45,512 nucleotides of DNA from Betaproteobacteria bacterium. GTDB taxonomy: Bacteria; Pseudomonadota; Gammaproteobacteria; Burkholderiales; CAIKXV01. Location of the stretch: NCBI GenBank assembly GCA_947457885.1, contig CANGXU010000010.1, positions 1 to 45,512 on the forward strand, read 5' to 3'. The notes beneath the pieces are model-generated. The model was not told the DNA's origin, did not search any database, and worked only from the letters and a program-made list of their open reading frames with translations. The position numbers were made by a program, and so were the translations under genes. Positions 26,057 through 39,625 of this stretch are shown piece after piece; position 1 is the first letter of the stretch; each line of letters begins with the position of its first letter.

Positions 26057-26863
26057 TCAGATCAGCAGGCGATTCTCGCTGTAGGGGTTGGCCTGGCGAA
26101 GGGCTTCGACGAAAGTGCCGAATTCCAGCCCGTACACCCGCTCGAGCCGTCGGGCGCGGTCGCGCAGGTGCTGCCAGCGCCAGTCGCCGTCAACCGTCGC
26201 GAACCCGAAGGCGATCATGTTGCCCGGCCGCGCGACCGGCAGCAGCAGCACCCGCCCTGAAAAAGCGTCGAGGAAGCGGTCGCGGTAGACCGGGTACTCC
26301 GGCGCGTTGCTCCAGAAGTTCACCGCGCACACGCCCTCGCGGCTGAGGACCGCTGCGGTAGCAGCGAAGAAATCCGCGGTCGCACAGGAGGCCACCTGTC
26401 GATGCTCGTCGTACACATCGACCAGCAGCAGGTCGACCGGACCGGCGCTGCCGCCGGCCAGACAGACCGCCGCGTTCCCGAGCGTCACCGCGAGCCGATC
26501 ATCGTCCGGCGGCAGTGCGAAATGCGCCCGCGCCACCGCGATCACGTCGGGATTCGCATCGACGGCCTCCAGCCTGCATCCCGGCAGCCAATGATGGATG
26601 TATTTGGCGAGGGAACCTCCACCCAGGCCGAGCAGCAGCGCACGCTTCGGATCGGGACGAAACAGCAGACTGCACAGCATGGCCCGGGTATAGGCGAGTT
26701 CGAGGCGTACCGGGTCCGACAGGCGCATCGCGCTCTGGATGGTCTCGCTGCCGCCGAGGTACAGCCGGCGCACTCCCGCCTCGTCACGGTAGCGCACCGC
26801 GTCCGTCCCGCCGGCTCTCCGTCCCGCCCAGTCACGCCACCAGTCCACGCCCCCTCCGATCAC
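26057..26863 (-). CDS. Spermidine-synthase-like class I methyltransferase-fold protein
   Basis: The product (about 268 residues) has the Rossmann-like core of the SpeE family: [22 protein letters not shown], an acidic ligand in [15 protein letters not shown], and [16 protein letters not shown] in place of the catalytic D[ST]SDP motif. The N-terminal beta domain of true spermidine synthases is short. It is therefore likelier a spermidine-synthase-like protein than a confirmed aminopropyltransferase. The start is uncertain: GTG 26863, GTG 26848 (after GGAGGGG) and TTG 26899 are all in frame. It is divergent from proS. Confidence 0.82.
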   Translation of the reverse strand: MIGGGVDWWRDWAGRRAGGTDAVRYRDEAGVRRLYLGGSETIQSAMRLSDPVRLELAYTRAMLCSLLFRPDPKRALLLGLGGGSLAKYIHHWLPGCRLEAVDANPDVIAVARAHFALPPDDDRLAVTLGNAAVCLAGGSAGPVDLLLVDVYDEHRQVASCATADFFAATAAVLSREGVCAVNFWSNAPEYPVYRDRFLDAFSGRVLLLPVARPGNMIAFGFATVDGDWRWQHLRDRARRLERVYGLEFGTFVEALRQANPYSENRLLI

Positions 26864-26918
26864 CCGCCGTTCGCCGAAAGGATCGACACGGCACTCCAAC
26901 GAAGCGACGGAACACCCG

Positions 26919-26924
26919 TAAAAT
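26919..26924 (+). promoter_or_regulatory. Candidate -10 element for proS
   Basis: TAAAAT matches five of six -10 bases, 74 bp before the proS ATG. No good -35 is seen 16-18 bp upstream. Confidence 0.35.
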
Positions 26925-26997
26925 CAGGGTATTCGCGCAGGCTGGACGGAGTGCAGCCGCGCCGTTCCACCCTCGACCACGGATTGCCACCCGACCC

Positions 26998-28710
26998 ATG
27001 CGCACCTCAGGTTTCTATCTTGCCACGCTCAAGGAGGCCCCGAGCGAGGCTGAACTGGTCAGCCACAAGCTGATGCTGCGTGCAGGACTCATCAAGTCAC
27101 TCGCACGCGGCCTCTATACCTGGATGCCGCTCGGGCTCCGGGTGCTGCGCAAGGTAGAGCGTATCGTGCGCGAAGAAATGGACGCCGCAGGCGCGGTCGA
27201 ACTGCTGATGCCCGCCGTACAGCCGGCTGAGCTCTGGCAGGAATCGGGCCGCTGGCAGAAGTACGGGCCCGAGTTGCTGCGCATCCGCGACCGCCACCAG
27301 CGCGACTACTGCTTCGGGCCCACGCACGAGGAAGTGATCTCCGACACGGTGCGCCGCGACATCAAGAGTTACCGGCAGCTGCCGGTCAACCTGTACCAGA
27401 TACAGACCAAGTTCCGGGACGAGATCCGTCCGCGCTTCGGCGTGATGCGCGCGCGCGAGTTCCTGATGAAGGACGCGTACTCGTTCCACGCCGACGCGGC
27501 CTGCCTGCAGCGCACCTACGACGCGATGTACCAGGCCTACAGCCGGATCTTCGAACGCCTCGGCCTGAAGTTCCGCGCGGTGGCGGCCGACACCGGACAG
27601 ATCGGTGGTACCGGGTCCCACGAATTCCACGTCCTGGCCGATTCCGGCGAGGACGGCATCGCGTACTGCCCGGCGTCGGCCTATGCGGCAAACGTCGAAC
27701 TGGCCGAAGCGCTGGCACCGGCGACCACCCGCCCCGCTACAGCCGCGGCGATGCAGAAAGTCGCCACGCCCGGCCTCAAGACCTGCGAAGCGGTGGCCGC
27801 AAGCCTGTCGCTGCCGATCGAACGGATGGTCAAGTCGATCGCGGTCGTCGCCGATGGCCGCTTCCAGTTGCTCCTGCTGCGCGGCGACCACAAGCTCAAC
27901 GAGGTGAAGGCGGGAAAGCTGCCGGGCTTCGCCGACTTCCGCTTCGCCAGCGACGGCGAGATCGTCGCCGCCCTCGGCTGCGAACCCGGCTACATCGGTC
28001 CGGTCGGCATCGATGCCTCGATACCGGTGCATGCCGACCGCAGCGTGGCGGTGCTGGCGGACTTCGCCTGCGGCGCGAACGAGGCCGGCTTCCACCTGAC
28101 CGGCGTCAACTTCGGCCGCGACCTGCCAGACCCCGCTTCGGTGCACGACCTGCGCAACGTGGTCGAGGGCGATCCGAGCCCTGACGGCGCCGGCACGCTC
28201 GAGCTGTGCCGCGGCATCGAGGTCGGCCACATCTTCCAGCTGCGCACCCGCTATTCGCAGGCGATGAAGGTCGAGTTCATCGACGAGGCGGGCCAGCCGA
28301 AGCCGATGGAAATGGGCTGCTACGGCATCGGCGTGTCGCGCATCGTCGGCGCTGCCATCGAACAGGGCTTCGACGAGCGCGGCATCGTGTTCCCGGCGGC
28401 AATCGCGCCGTTCCAGGTCGCGATCGCGCCGATCGGCCTGCACAAGAGCGAGGCGGTTCGCACGGCCGCCGAATCGCTGTACGCGGCGCTGCAGGCGGCC
28501 GGCATCGACGTGCTGCTCGATGACCGCGACGAACGCCCCGGCGCGATGTTCGCCGACATGGAACTGATCGGCGTGCCGCACCGGATCGTGATCGGCGAAC
28601 GCGGGCTGGCAAAGGGCGAGTGCGAGTACAAGGGCCGCGGCGACAGCCAGCCCTCGATGATCCCGATCGAAGGTGCCGTCGCCCTGATGGCCGGGAAGCT
28701 CGGCCGGTGA
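26998..28710 (+). CDS. proS: Prolyl-tRNA synthetase (bacterial type, with editing domain)
   Basis: The 570-residue enzyme (E. coli: 572) charges tRNA-Pro. Class II motifs are present: motif 2 region [28 protein letters not shown] and motif 3 region [20 protein letters not shown]. The insertion between them (about residues 225-400, including [28 protein letters not shown]) is the editing domain that hydrolyses Ala-tRNA-Pro. The C-terminal anticodon-binding domain has [23 protein letters not shown] 26998 was chosen because [19 protein letters not shown] matches the family start. The stop overlaps the next gene's GTG. Confidence 0.97.
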   Translation: MRTSGFYLATLKEAPSEAELVSHKLMLRAGLIKSLARGLYTWMPLGLRVLRKVERIVREEMDAAGAVELLMPAVQPAELWQESGRWQKYGPELLRIRDRHQRDYCFGPTHEEVISDTVRRDIKSYRQLPVNLYQIQTKFRDEIRPRFGVMRAREFLMKDAYSFHADAACLQRTYDAMYQAYSRIFERLGLKFRAVAADTGQIGGTGSHEFHVLADSGEDGIAYCPASAYAANVELAEALAPATTRPATAAAMQKVATPGLKTCEAVAASLSLPIERMVKSIAVVADGRFQLLLLRGDHKLNEVKAGKLPGFADFRFASDGEIVAALGCEPGYIGPVGIDASIPVHADRSVAVLADFACGANEAGFHLTGVNFGRDLPDPASVHDLRNVVEGDPSPDGAGTLELCRGIEVGHIFQLRTRYSQAMKVEFIDEAGQPKPMEMGCYGIGVSRIVGAAIEQGFDERGIVFPAAIAPFQVAIAPIGLHKSEAVRTAAESLYAALQAAGIDVLLDDRDERPGAMFADMELIGVPHRIVIGERGLAKGECEYKGRGDSQPSMIPIEGAVALMAGKLGR

Positions 28711-29432
28711 ACGCCGCGCGGCGGCGCCTGCTGCGTGCCCTGCCGGGCTTTTCCGCCCGGGCGGCCGGGCTCGCCACGACCTCTGCCGCAGCCGGGCTGC
28801 TGCCTGCCGGCAGCGCCCTGGCCGGCGCGCAGCTCTACGAGCCGCTGCAGGCGACGGTTCGGGCTTCGCTGTCACGCGCGATCAGCGACCAGGTCGTGTC
28901 GTTCCATGCATTCGACACCGATGGCGAGGCGAAGCTGTGGCTGGCCGACATGGGACGCCGGCTGGAACGCCGCATGCCCGATGTGCAGCTTCGCAACGAG
29001 TTCCTGATGACGTTGCACTACGAGGCCACGCGCGCTGGCCTGGACGCGCAACTGGTGCTGGGCCTGATCCAGGTCGAGAGCGCGTTCCGGAAGTACGCGG
29101 TGTCGAGCGCGGGCGCGCGCGGTTTCATGCAGGTGATGCCCTTCTGGGTCGACACGATCGGCCAGAAGGACCACAACCTGTTCCACCTGCGCACCAACCT
29201 GCGCTACGGATGCGTGATCCTCCGGCACTATGTCGACATCGAACAGGGCAACCTGTTCCGCGCGCTTGGCCGCTACAACGGCAGCCTCGGCAAGCCCGAT
29301 TACCCGAACCTGGTGGTAAGGGCATGGATCAACCACTGGAAGTTCGACGCCCGCGCGGCGACCCGGCTCGCCGCCGGCTCGCCGGAGTTGCAGGCGCGCG
29401 CCGATCAGCCCCCGCCGCCGCGCCCGCGCTGA
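28707..29432 (+). CDS. Periplasmic lytic transglycosylase (SLT domain)
   Basis: The 241-residue product starts at a GTG that overlaps the proS stop (GTGA), so it is coupled to proS. The N-terminus ([14 protein letters not shown], then an Ala-rich hydrophobic stretch to SALAGA, residue 40) resembles a twin-arginine or Sec signal. The SLT domain has catalytic Glu124 in [20 protein letters not shown] and FMQVMPFW, plus [11 protein letters not shown] and [10 protein letters not shown]. It cleaves peptidoglycan glycan strands to anhydro-muropeptides, which AmpD, encoded elsewhere in the window, would process. Its last 28 bp overlap the converging YihY gene. Confidence 0.92.
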   Translation: MNAARRRLLRALPGFSARAAGLATTSAAAGLLPAGSALAGAQLYEPLQATVRASLSRAISDQVVSFHAFDTDGEAKLWLADMGRRLERRMPDVQLRNEFLMTLHYEATRAGLDAQLVLGLIQVESAFRKYAVSSAGARGFMQVMPFWVDTIGQKDHNLFHLRTNLRYGCVILRHYVDIEQGNLFRALGRYNGSLGKPDYPNLVVRAWINHWKFDARAATRLAAGSPELQARADQPPPPRPR

Positions 29433-30286
29433 TCGGCCGGATTCGCGCGTATCGCCGGGATCACCGCGACCAGGACCGCGCCCATCAGCACCACCAGCCA
29501 GGACAGATAGACCCACATCAGGAAGATCGGCACCGTCGCGAACGCCCCGTAGATCGCGTGGTATCCACCGATGTGTGTGACGTAGAGTCCGAACCCGCGC
29601 TTGGTCAGTTCGAACAGCACACCCGCGACCAGCCCGCCGATGGCGGCATCGCCGAAACGCACTGGCTGGTTGGGCAGCGCGTGGTAGAGCAGCCCGAAAG
29701 CGACGATGGTGAGCCCGAACGGCGCCAGGCGCAGCGCGGTCAGCACGACTTCATCGAGGTAACTGAACCAGCCCATCGACCACGACACGAGCAGCGAGGT
29801 GAGCCAGAGCCCGGCGCCGATCAGCATCGGCCCGACCGTCACCAGCATGCCGTACACCGCCAGCCGCGGCGCCCGGCGTCCGACGTTGCCGGTGCGCCAG
29901 ATGTCATGGAAGGCGCTTTCGATCGTCAGCACCAGCACCATCGCCGTCACGACCAGCACGAGCAGGCCGATCGCCGACACCCGTGCCGCGTTCGCGGCGA
30001 ACTCGCTGATGTATACGCTGACCACCCGGTCTGCCGCCTCGGGCAGCAGCGTACTGGTGGCGAACGCTCGCAACTGCTCGGTGAATTCGCCGAACACCGG
30101 GAACACGCTGACGATCGCGAAGCCGATGGCCAGCAACGGCACGATCGCGATCAGCGTCGTGAACGCGAGGTTGGATGCCGCGTCGACGCAGCGCGCCTCG
30201 CGGAACCGCGCCATCGCAAGCAGGACGACCTGCCAGCAGTCGGCGAGCGGGTGGCCTCGGGAATCCGGTAATCGATTGGCGGACAA
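29405..30286 (-). CDS. YihY/BrkB-family inner-membrane protein
   Basis: The 293-residue protein has six hydrophobic segments and the family's hallmark start after a short cytoplasmic lead: RCVDAASNLAFTTLIAIVPLLAIG. Other typical pieces are TIESAFHDIWRTGN, GLLYHALPNQPVRFGDAAIGG and GGYHAIYGAFATVPIFLMWVYL. The family was once misnamed ribonuclease BN; its function is unsettled (possible transporter). The frame's first start is TTG 30286; ATG 30211 would leave only 13 residues before the AASNLAFTTL signature, so TTG is favoured without certainty. The C-terminus is Gly/Arg-rich. Confidence 0.9.
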   Translation of the reverse strand: MSANRLPDSRGHPLADCWQVVLLAMARFREARCVDAASNLAFTTLIAIVPLLAIGFAIVSVFPVFGEFTEQLRAFATSTLLPEAADRVVSVYISEFAANAARVSAIGLLVLVVTAMVLVLTIESAFHDIWRTGNVGRRAPRLAVYGMLVTVGPMLIGAGLWLTSLLVSWSMGWFSYLDEVVLTALRLAPFGLTIVAFGLLYHALPNQPVRFGDAAIGGLVAGVLFELTKRGFGLYVTHIGGYHAIYGAFATVPIFLMWVYLSWLVVLMGAVLVAVIPAIRANPADQRGRGGGG

Positions 30287-30465
30287 GGTGGCAGCAGGTC
30301 GGTGTTCGGGCGCCGATCGTCGGGGGGATGGGAACGGGATGAGGATAGGGAGGAGATGGGGACTGGGCCCGGAATCACGGTCGGGAATGCTGCAGCGGCA
30401 GCGCCCGGGACCATAGACATCAGCGCATATTGTCGCCGTTCCCGCGCATGCCGGGCGGGCGTTCC

Positions 30466-31468
<1,003 letters not shown>

Positions 31469-31513
31469 GCCCGGCGATCCCCGCCCTGGCCGGCGCACCC
31501 ACGGAATCGGGCA

Positions 31514-33052
<1,539 letters not shown>

Positions 33053-33148
33053 GATGTCTCCTTGCCGCAGGATATGCGGTTCGTGGCTTCGATCGTCGGC
33101 TTCAGGTCATGAGCCGGCGCGGGGTAACGCAACAGGGGTCGTGGAAAG

Positions 33149-33235
33149 CTAGCGCGCGGGGCGCAGCAGCCAGCTGGCGAGCAGCGTGCTGGTCAGCAGG
33201 GCGAAGATCACGACGCGTTGGGTTACCGAGGACAT
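33149..33235 (-). CDS. 28-codon leucine-rich small ORF ahead of leuA
   Basis: Translation is MSSVTQRVVIFALLTSTLLA followed by SWLLRPAR. Six of 28 residues are leucine, arranged as three Leu-Leu pairs. It ends 96 bp before the leuA ATG. Residues 8-24 could span a membrane, with a basic C-terminus. No ribosome site is visible, but a candidate promoter places the transcription start at or next to its ATG, so it may be leaderless. It could be a leucine leader peptide, a micro-membrane protein, or chance. No terminator hairpin with a U-tract follows. Confidence 0.35.
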   Translation of the reverse strand: MSSVTQRVVIFALLTSTLLASWLLRPAR

Positions 33236-33241
33236 AACCGA

Positions 33242-33270
33242 AGTCTAGGACGTGACGCGCCCGAGCGCAA
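33242..33270 (-). promoter_or_regulatory. Candidate promoter for leuA (and the small ORF)
   Basis: Read toward leuA, TTGCGC (33265-33270), a 17-bp spacer and TAGACT (33242-33247) precede the small ORF. The predicted start site is near 33235. It lies in the pssA-leuA gap, downstream of the pssA stop. Confidence 0.4.
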
Positions 33271-33306
33271 GCACCGACCGTCCGACCGGGACGGCCGATA
33301 CGCCGC

Positions 33307-34200
33307 TCAGCGCCTGGGCTCGTCGGATGGGCCCGCTCCCGCGACCGGCCCGGAGGCGGTTCCCTCGCCTGCGCCGCCACCGATCGCCGGTGCCGCCGCG
33401 CGGACGGCGGGTCTGCGCAACCGCCCGGCCAACGCCATCGCGTACCCGGACAGCGCGTAGAGCAAGGACACCGCGAGCAGGAGTTCGGCCAGGGTGTCGG
33501 CAACGAGGCTGAGCAACCCGACGCCGATCGCCGTGCCTACGATCACCCGGAACGACACCACCTTGCGCAGGTTGATGTCCTTGCCGCTGTAGAAGCGGAA
33601 GTTGCTCACCATCGAGAAGCCGGCGAACACCGTGACGATCCAGGCCAGCCACATCACGTCGCCGCCCTGCACCTGATAGAGGCTGAAGGCCCAGACCAGG
33701 CTGGCAACGAGGCTGGCGGCCGCCGGACTGGGCAGGCCGGTGAAGTAGCGCTTGTCGGCGATGTCCAGTTGCGTGTTGAACCGGGCCAGCCGCAGCGCGG
33801 CGCATGCGCAGTAGATGAACGCGGCGATCCAGCCCAGCCGACTCACCATCCACTGCGACTTGCTGCCGATCTCGCCGAGCTGGGAGAAGTCCTTCAGCGC
33901 CCAGACGTAGACTACCAGCGCGGGGGCGACACCGAACGACACCATGTCGGACAGGGAATCGTACTCGGCCCCGAATGCGCTCTGCGTGCGCGTCCAACGC
34001 GCGACCCGCCCATCCAGCCCGTCGAGGATGCCGGCAATGAAGATCGCCGCCGCAGCCACCTCGAACCGGCCGTTCATCGCCTGCACGATCGCAAAGAACC
34101 CCGCGAACAGCGCGGCCGTGGTGAATGCGTTGGGCAGCCAGTAGATGCCGCGCCGGCGGCCTTCGACCTTCGCTACCCTGTGCGGGTCGTGGCGGATCAC
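33307..34200 (-). CDS. pssA: Phosphatidylserine synthase (CDP-alcohol phosphatidyltransferase)
   Basis: PssA makes phosphatidylserine from CDP-diacylglycerol and serine. The 297-residue membrane protein has the complete CDP-alcohol transferase motif between Asp60 and Asp85 ([16 protein letters not shown] then [12 protein letters not shown]), and about seven hydrophobic segments, i.e. the type II membrane form rather than the soluble E. coli type. The start is GTG 34200 within the psd stop (GTGA overlap), giving [21 protein letters not shown] Gly/Ala/Pro-rich tail ends the protein. Its product is the substrate of Psd, encoded immediately upstream. Confidence 0.94.
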   Translation of the reverse strand: MIRHDPHRVAKVEGRRRGIYWLPNAFTTAALFAGFFAIVQAMNGRFEVAAAAIFIAGILDGLDGRVARWTRTQSAFGAEYDSLSDMVSFGVAPALVVYVWALKDFSQLGEIGSKSQWMVSRLGWIAAFIYCACAALRLARFNTQLDIADKRYFTGLPSPAAASLVASLVWAFSLYQVQGGDVMWLAWIVTVFAGFSMVSNFRFYSGKDINLRKVVSFRVIVGTAIGVGLLSLVADTLAELLLAVSLLYALSGYAMALAGRLRRPAVRAAAPAIGGGAGEGTASGPVAGAGPSDEPRR

Positions 34201-34876
34201 CGGGATTGCCCCTGCGCCGCCGCAGCCGCCGATGGAGCGAGCTCGGCCAGCACGGTGTGCCCGGCCTGGACCACGTCGCCCAGCGACGCACGCGGGGTGG
34301 CATCGAGCGGCAGATACAGATCGACGCGCGAACCGAAACGGATGAAGCCGAAGCGCTGCCCGCGCTCGACCCGGTCGCCCGGCCGGGCGTAGCAGAGGAT
34401 GCGCCGGGCGACCAGCCCGGCGATCTGTACGCAGGTGATCGGTGTGCCGTCGGCCATGACGATCACCATCGCATTGCGCTCGTTCTCGACCGAAGCCTTG
34501 TCGATCGCCGCGTTGAAGAAGCGACCCGGAAAGTAGCGTACTTCGCGCACCTCGCCATCGACCGGTACCCGGTTGGAATGGACGTTGAACACGTTCATGA
34601 ACACCGACACCTTGAGCGCGTCGCGCTCGAGGTAGGGATCGCGAGCCTTCTCGACCACGACGATCCGCCCGTCGGCTGGAGAAATCACCGCATTGCCCGC
34701 AGCCTCGAAGCCGCGTGCCGGATCGCGGAAGAACTGCACCACGAAAACCGCGACGAGCCACAGCGGAAGCGACCACCAGGGCCCCGCGAACACGGCGGCC
34801 ACGAGGGCCGCACCCACCGCCAGCGCGATGAAGGGCCAGCCCTCGCGCGCCAGGATGGGATGCGGGTACGGAGTCA

Positions 34877-34877
<1 letters not shown>
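34197..34877 (-). CDS. psd: Phosphatidylserine decarboxylase (short, archaeal-type proenzyme)
   Basis: Psd converts phosphatidylserine to phosphatidylethanolamine. The 226-residue proenzyme has two N-terminal membrane segments and the self-cleavage site Gly182-Ser183 in [13 protein letters not shown], whose serine becomes the pyruvoyl group. The segments [15 protein letters not shown] and [16 protein letters not shown] are family-typical. Length fits the short form found with pssA. The first base of its ATG region is shared with the ilvC stop (TGATG, 1-nt overlap), and it overlaps pssA by 4 bp. Confidence 0.95.
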
Positions 34878-36499
<1,622 letters not shown>

Positions 36500-36630
36500 T
36501 CAGTACGGTGTAGGTTCGGAAGGCGGGCACGGCATCCGCGGCTCCGGGGTGCCGGAAGGGTCCGCCGCGGCGGCGGCTGCGGTTGCCGCCGGCAGGCGGG
36601 CGTGGGCCCGGGTGCTGCGCGGGGGCAGGA

Positions 36631-38352
36631 TCAGACCAGGATCATCTCCGACAGGCCCTTGCCGCCAGGCACCATCGGAAACACGTTCTCGGTCTGGTCG
36701 GTGATGAAGTCCATGAACACGAGCCGGTTCTTCATCGCGAACGCTTCGCGCATCGCACCTTCCACGTCTGCCGGCTTCTCGATGCGCATGCCCACGTGGC
36801 CGTACGATTCCGCGAGCTTCACGAAATCGGGCAGTGCGTCCATGTACGACTCGGCATGCCGGTTGCCATGGAAGAACTCCTGCCACTGCCGGACCATGCC
36901 CATGTAGCGATTGTTCAGCATCACCACCTTGATCGGCAGCCGGTACTGGGTGCAGGTGGACAACTCCTGGATACACATCTGGATGCTGGCCTCGCCGGTC
37001 ACGCAGGCAACCTGTGCGTCGCGGTGCGCCAGCTGCACACCCATGGCGGAAGGCAGCCCGAAGCCCATCGTGCCAAGGCCGCCGGAATTGATCCAGCGCC
37101 GCGGCTGGTCGAACTTGTAGAACTGCGCGGCCCACATCTGGTGCTGGCCGACGTCGGAAGTGACGTACGCGTTGCCCTCGGTGACCTTGTAGAGCGTTTC
37201 GACCACGGACTGCGGCTTGATGATCGCGCTCGTGCGGTCGTACTTCAGGCAGTCGCGGCCGCGCCATTCGTCGATCTGCTTCCACCATGCCGCGAGTGCG
37301 GGCGCATCGGGCTGTTCCTGCGACGAGGCCGCCTGCGCCAGCATGTCCGCCAGCACGTCCTTGACGTTGCCGACGATCGGGACGTCGACCTTGACCCGCT
37401 TCGAGATCGACGACGGATCGATGTCGATATGGATGATCTTCCGGTCTTCCTCGTGGAAGTGCTTCGGGTTACCGATCACCCGGTCGTCGAAGCGCGCGCC
37501 CACCGCGAGCAGCACGTCGCAGTGCTGCATGGCCATGTTCGCTTCATAGGTTCCGTGCATGCCGAGCATGCCGACGAACTGCCGGTCGGTGGCGGGGAAT
37601 CCGCCCAGCCCCATGAGCGTGTTGGTGCACGGAAAGCCGAGGGCACGCACGAGCTTCGTGAGGTCGGCAGCCGCCTCGCCGAGGACGACGCCGCCGCCGC
37701 TGTAGATCATCGGGCGCTTGGCTTCCATCAGCAGTTGCATCGCCTTCTTGATCTGGCCGGAGTGTCCACGCGTGACCGGACTGTAGGAGCGCATCGGCAC
37801 GTTCTGCGGGTAGCTGAATACCGCCTTCTCGACCGTGATGTCCTTCGGGATGTCGACCAGCACCGGGCCGGGCCGGCCGGTGGTCGCGATCTGGAAGGCC
37901 TTGCGGATCGTCGTCGCGATATCGCGCACGTCCTTCACGAGGAAGTTGTGCTTCACACAGGGCCGGGTGATGCCGACGGTGTCGACTTCCTGGAACGCGT
38001 CCTGTCCGATCGCATGGGTCGGCACCTGGCCGCTGATGATCACCATCGGGATCGAATCCATGTAGGCGGTCGCGATCCCGGTCACGGCGTTGGTCACGCC
38101 CGGGCCGGAGGTGACCAGCGCAACGCCGGGCCGGGTGGTCGAGCGTGCATAGCCATCGGCGGCGTGCACGGCAGCCTGCTCGTGGCGCACGAGGATGTGC
38201 TTGACCTTGTCCTGCTTGCAGATCTCGTCGTAGATGTACAACACGGCCCCGCCCGGGTAGCCGAACACGAACTCGACCTGCTCTTCCTGCAGGCAGCGGA
38301 TGACGATCTCCGCGCCGGAGAGTTCCATCACGTTCGCAGCGATCCTGTCCAT
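36631..38352 (-). CDS. ilvB: Acetolactate synthase large (catalytic) subunit
   Basis: The thiamine-diphosphate enzyme makes acetolactate or acetohydroxybutyrate, the first shared step of valine, leucine and isoleucine synthesis. The 573-residue product has the active-site glutamate region FGYPGGAVLYIYDEI and LVRHEQAAVHAADGYAR, a central FAD domain, and the ThDP/Mg segment VTGEASIQMCIQELSTCTQY with LNNRYMGMVRQWQ. ATG 38352 has AGAGG upstream. An in-frame ATG at 38445 would add 31 Pro/Arg-rich residues and is less likely. It leads the branched-chain set. Confidence 0.97.
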   Translation of the reverse strand: MDRIAANVMELSGAEIVIRCLQEEQVEFVFGYPGGAVLYIYDEICKQDKVKHILVRHEQAAVHAADGYARSTTRPGVALVTSGPGVTNAVTGIATAYMDSIPMVIISGQVPTHAIGQDAFQEVDTVGITRPCVKHNFLVKDVRDIATTIRKAFQIATTGRPGPVLVDIPKDITVEKAVFSYPQNVPMRSYSPVTRGHSGQIKKAMQLLMEAKRPMIYSGGGVVLGEAAADLTKLVRALGFPCTNTLMGLGGFPATDRQFVGMLGMHGTYEANMAMQHCDVLLAVGARFDDRVIGNPKHFHEEDRKIIHIDIDPSSISKRVKVDVPIVGNVKDVLADMLAQAASSQEQPDAPALAAWWKQIDEWRGRDCLKYDRTSAIIKPQSVVETLYKVTEGNAYVTSDVGQHQMWAAQFYKFDQPRRWINSGGLGTMGFGLPSAMGVQLAHRDAQVACVTGEASIQMCIQELSTCTQYRLPIKVVMLNNRYMGMVRQWQEFFHGNRHAESYMDALPDFVKLAESYGHVGMRIEKPADVEGAMREAFAMKNRLVFMDFITDQTENVFPMVPGGKGLSEMILV

Positions 38353-38450
38353 TGCTTTACCTCTGGGTACCGTGGCTACTTCTTGCGGGGACTGCCGTCC
38401 GGGTGGCATCAGGATGCCGCGCCCGCGTGGACGCCCGGGCCCCATTTTGG

Positions 38451-38500
38451 CGGTTCGAAACCGAACCGGAGAGGCTACCGGCAAGGGGGCATGGGGTCAA
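38451..38500 (-). promoter_or_regulatory. ilvB promoter with inverted repeat over the start site
   Basis: On the minus strand TTGACC (38495-38500), a 17-bp spacer and TAGCCT (38472-38477) form a candidate promoter. A perfect 7-bp inverted repeat (CGGTTCG / CGAACCG, 4-nt loop; 38451-38468) covers the predicted start near 38465. It could be an operator or a 5'-end hairpin. No leader peptide rich in Val/Leu/Ile was found between it and ilvB. Confidence 0.45.
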
Positions 38501-38654
38501 GCAACTCCCTGCCTTGCCCGCAGCAGAGGGGTAATGTACGGCGCGGCGGGTGGACGCGGCGGAGGCTTTGGTACCATTGCCCCGCCCGGACAGCCACATG
38601 CAAGCGCCGTCCCGAGTCGACTCCCCGCTGCACACCCCGTGACCGAGAACGATC

Positions 38655-39224
38655 CTGGCTTCAGAGAGTGAACTGGCGAGCTTCCTGACCGACGTCGAAA
38701 GGCGCGCCTTCAAGCAGGCGACCTATGCGGTGCGCGATCCCGAGGCCGGGCTGGACATCGTGCAGGATTCGATGATGAAGCTTGCCGAGAAGTATGCTGA
38801 CAGGCCGGTGGAAGAACTGCCGATGCTGTTCCAGCGGATCCTCCAGAACACGATCCGCGACTGGTATCGGCGTACCAAGGTCCGCAACACCTGGACCACG
38901 CTTTTTTCGTCTTTCTCGCTGAACAAGGACGACGAAGATGTCGATCCGCTCGAGACATTGCAGGCGGCAGCCGATCCGAACGGCCAGGGAATCAACCCGC
39001 CCGACCGGCTGCAGCGCATCCAAACCCTTGAAACGATTGAAGAAGCATTGTCCCGGCTACCAGCGCGTCAACGCGAAGCGTTCCTGCTTCGTTACTGGGA
39101 GGAACTGGACGTTTCCGAAACCGCAGAAGCCATGGGCTGTTCGGAAGGCAGTGTGAAGACGCATTGCTCGCGAGCCACTCACGCGCTCGCCGAGCTGTTG
39201 AAAGCCAAAGGAATTTCCCTGTGA
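38655..39224 (+). CDS. ECF-like RNA polymerase sigma factor
   Basis: Region 2 (about residues 15-80) contains AVRDPEAGLDIVQDSMMKLA and LFQRILQNTIRDWYRRTKVR. Region 4 (about 125-180) contains LSRLPARQREAFLLRYWEEL and the helix-turn-helix LDVSETAEAMGCSEGSVKTH. The N-terminal segment LASESELASFLTDVERRAFKQ fits remembered Burkholderiales homologues, but it is read only from a CTG (38655); the first standard start in frame is GTG 38730, which would cut into region 2. A GTG at 38639 lies one frame off. The gene overlaps the DUF3619 gene by GTGA and is divergent from ilvB. Confidence 0.85.
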   Translation: MASESELASFLTDVERRAFKQATYAVRDPEAGLDIVQDSMMKLAEKYADRPVEELPMLFQRILQNTIRDWYRRTKVRNTWTTLFSSFSLNKDDEDVDPLETLQAAADPNGQGINPPDRLQRIQTLETIEEALSRLPARQREAFLLRYWEELDVSETAEAMGCSEGSVKTHCSRATHALAELLKAKGISL

Positions 39225-39625
39225 ACGACGCGCAATTCGGTGGTCAGGTGGCAGCGTTGCTCGACGAGGGGCTGTCGCGCGTCGACCAGGACGTGCTGAT
39301 CCGGCTTCAGGTGGCGCGCAAGTCCGCGCTCGGTGTCGCTGCCGCCCCGCGCCATGCGCGTGCTCTGGTGGTGGCCGGTGCCGGGTCCGCGACGGGCAAC
39401 GGCGGACTGCGCGACTGGTTCGCCGGTCCGCGGCTGTGGCTGGCGCTCGGCATGCTCACGCTGGCGATCTCGGGTGTGACACTGACCGAATTCGGCTCGG
39501 ATGCCGAAGCCGATGCCGCAGCAGACCTGGACCTCGCGATCCTGGCGGATGACCTGCCGGTAACGGCTTACATCGACAACGGGTTCGACACATGGCTGAA
39601 GCGCCCGGTCGAACCGCAACAGTAG
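39221..39625 (+). CDS. DUF3619 single-pass membrane protein (possible anti-sigma factor)
   Basis: The 134-residue product has a cytoplasmic N-terminal part of about 70 residues (ALLDEGLSRVDQDVLIRLQVAR), one membrane helix near 72-90 (LWLALGMLTLAISGVTL), and an acidic periplasmic tail ending DDLPVTAYIDNGFDTWLKRP, the DUF3619 signature. GTG 39221 overlaps the sigma stop by 4 bp. Topology and strict coupling to a sigma gene are those of a membrane anti-sigma factor such as RseA, but no recognised anti-sigma domain is seen, so this role is inference. Confidence 0.85.
   Translation: MNDAQFGGQVAALLDEGLSRVDQDVLIRLQVARKSALGVAAAPRHARALVVAGAGSATGNGGLRDWFAGPRLWLALGMLTLAISGVTLTEFGSDAEADAAADLDLAILADDLPVTAYIDNGFDTWLKRPVEPQQ

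Noticed and set aside
38353..38450. Leader peptide/attenuator for ilvB
   Set aside because: The only ATG-started frame here is in frame with ilvB, is Pro/Arg-rich and lacks Val/Leu/Ile runs; no terminator hairpin with a U-tract.
36583..38688. 701-codon plus-strand open frame across ilvB
   Set aside because: Antisense to ilvB; composition is that of a shadow frame.
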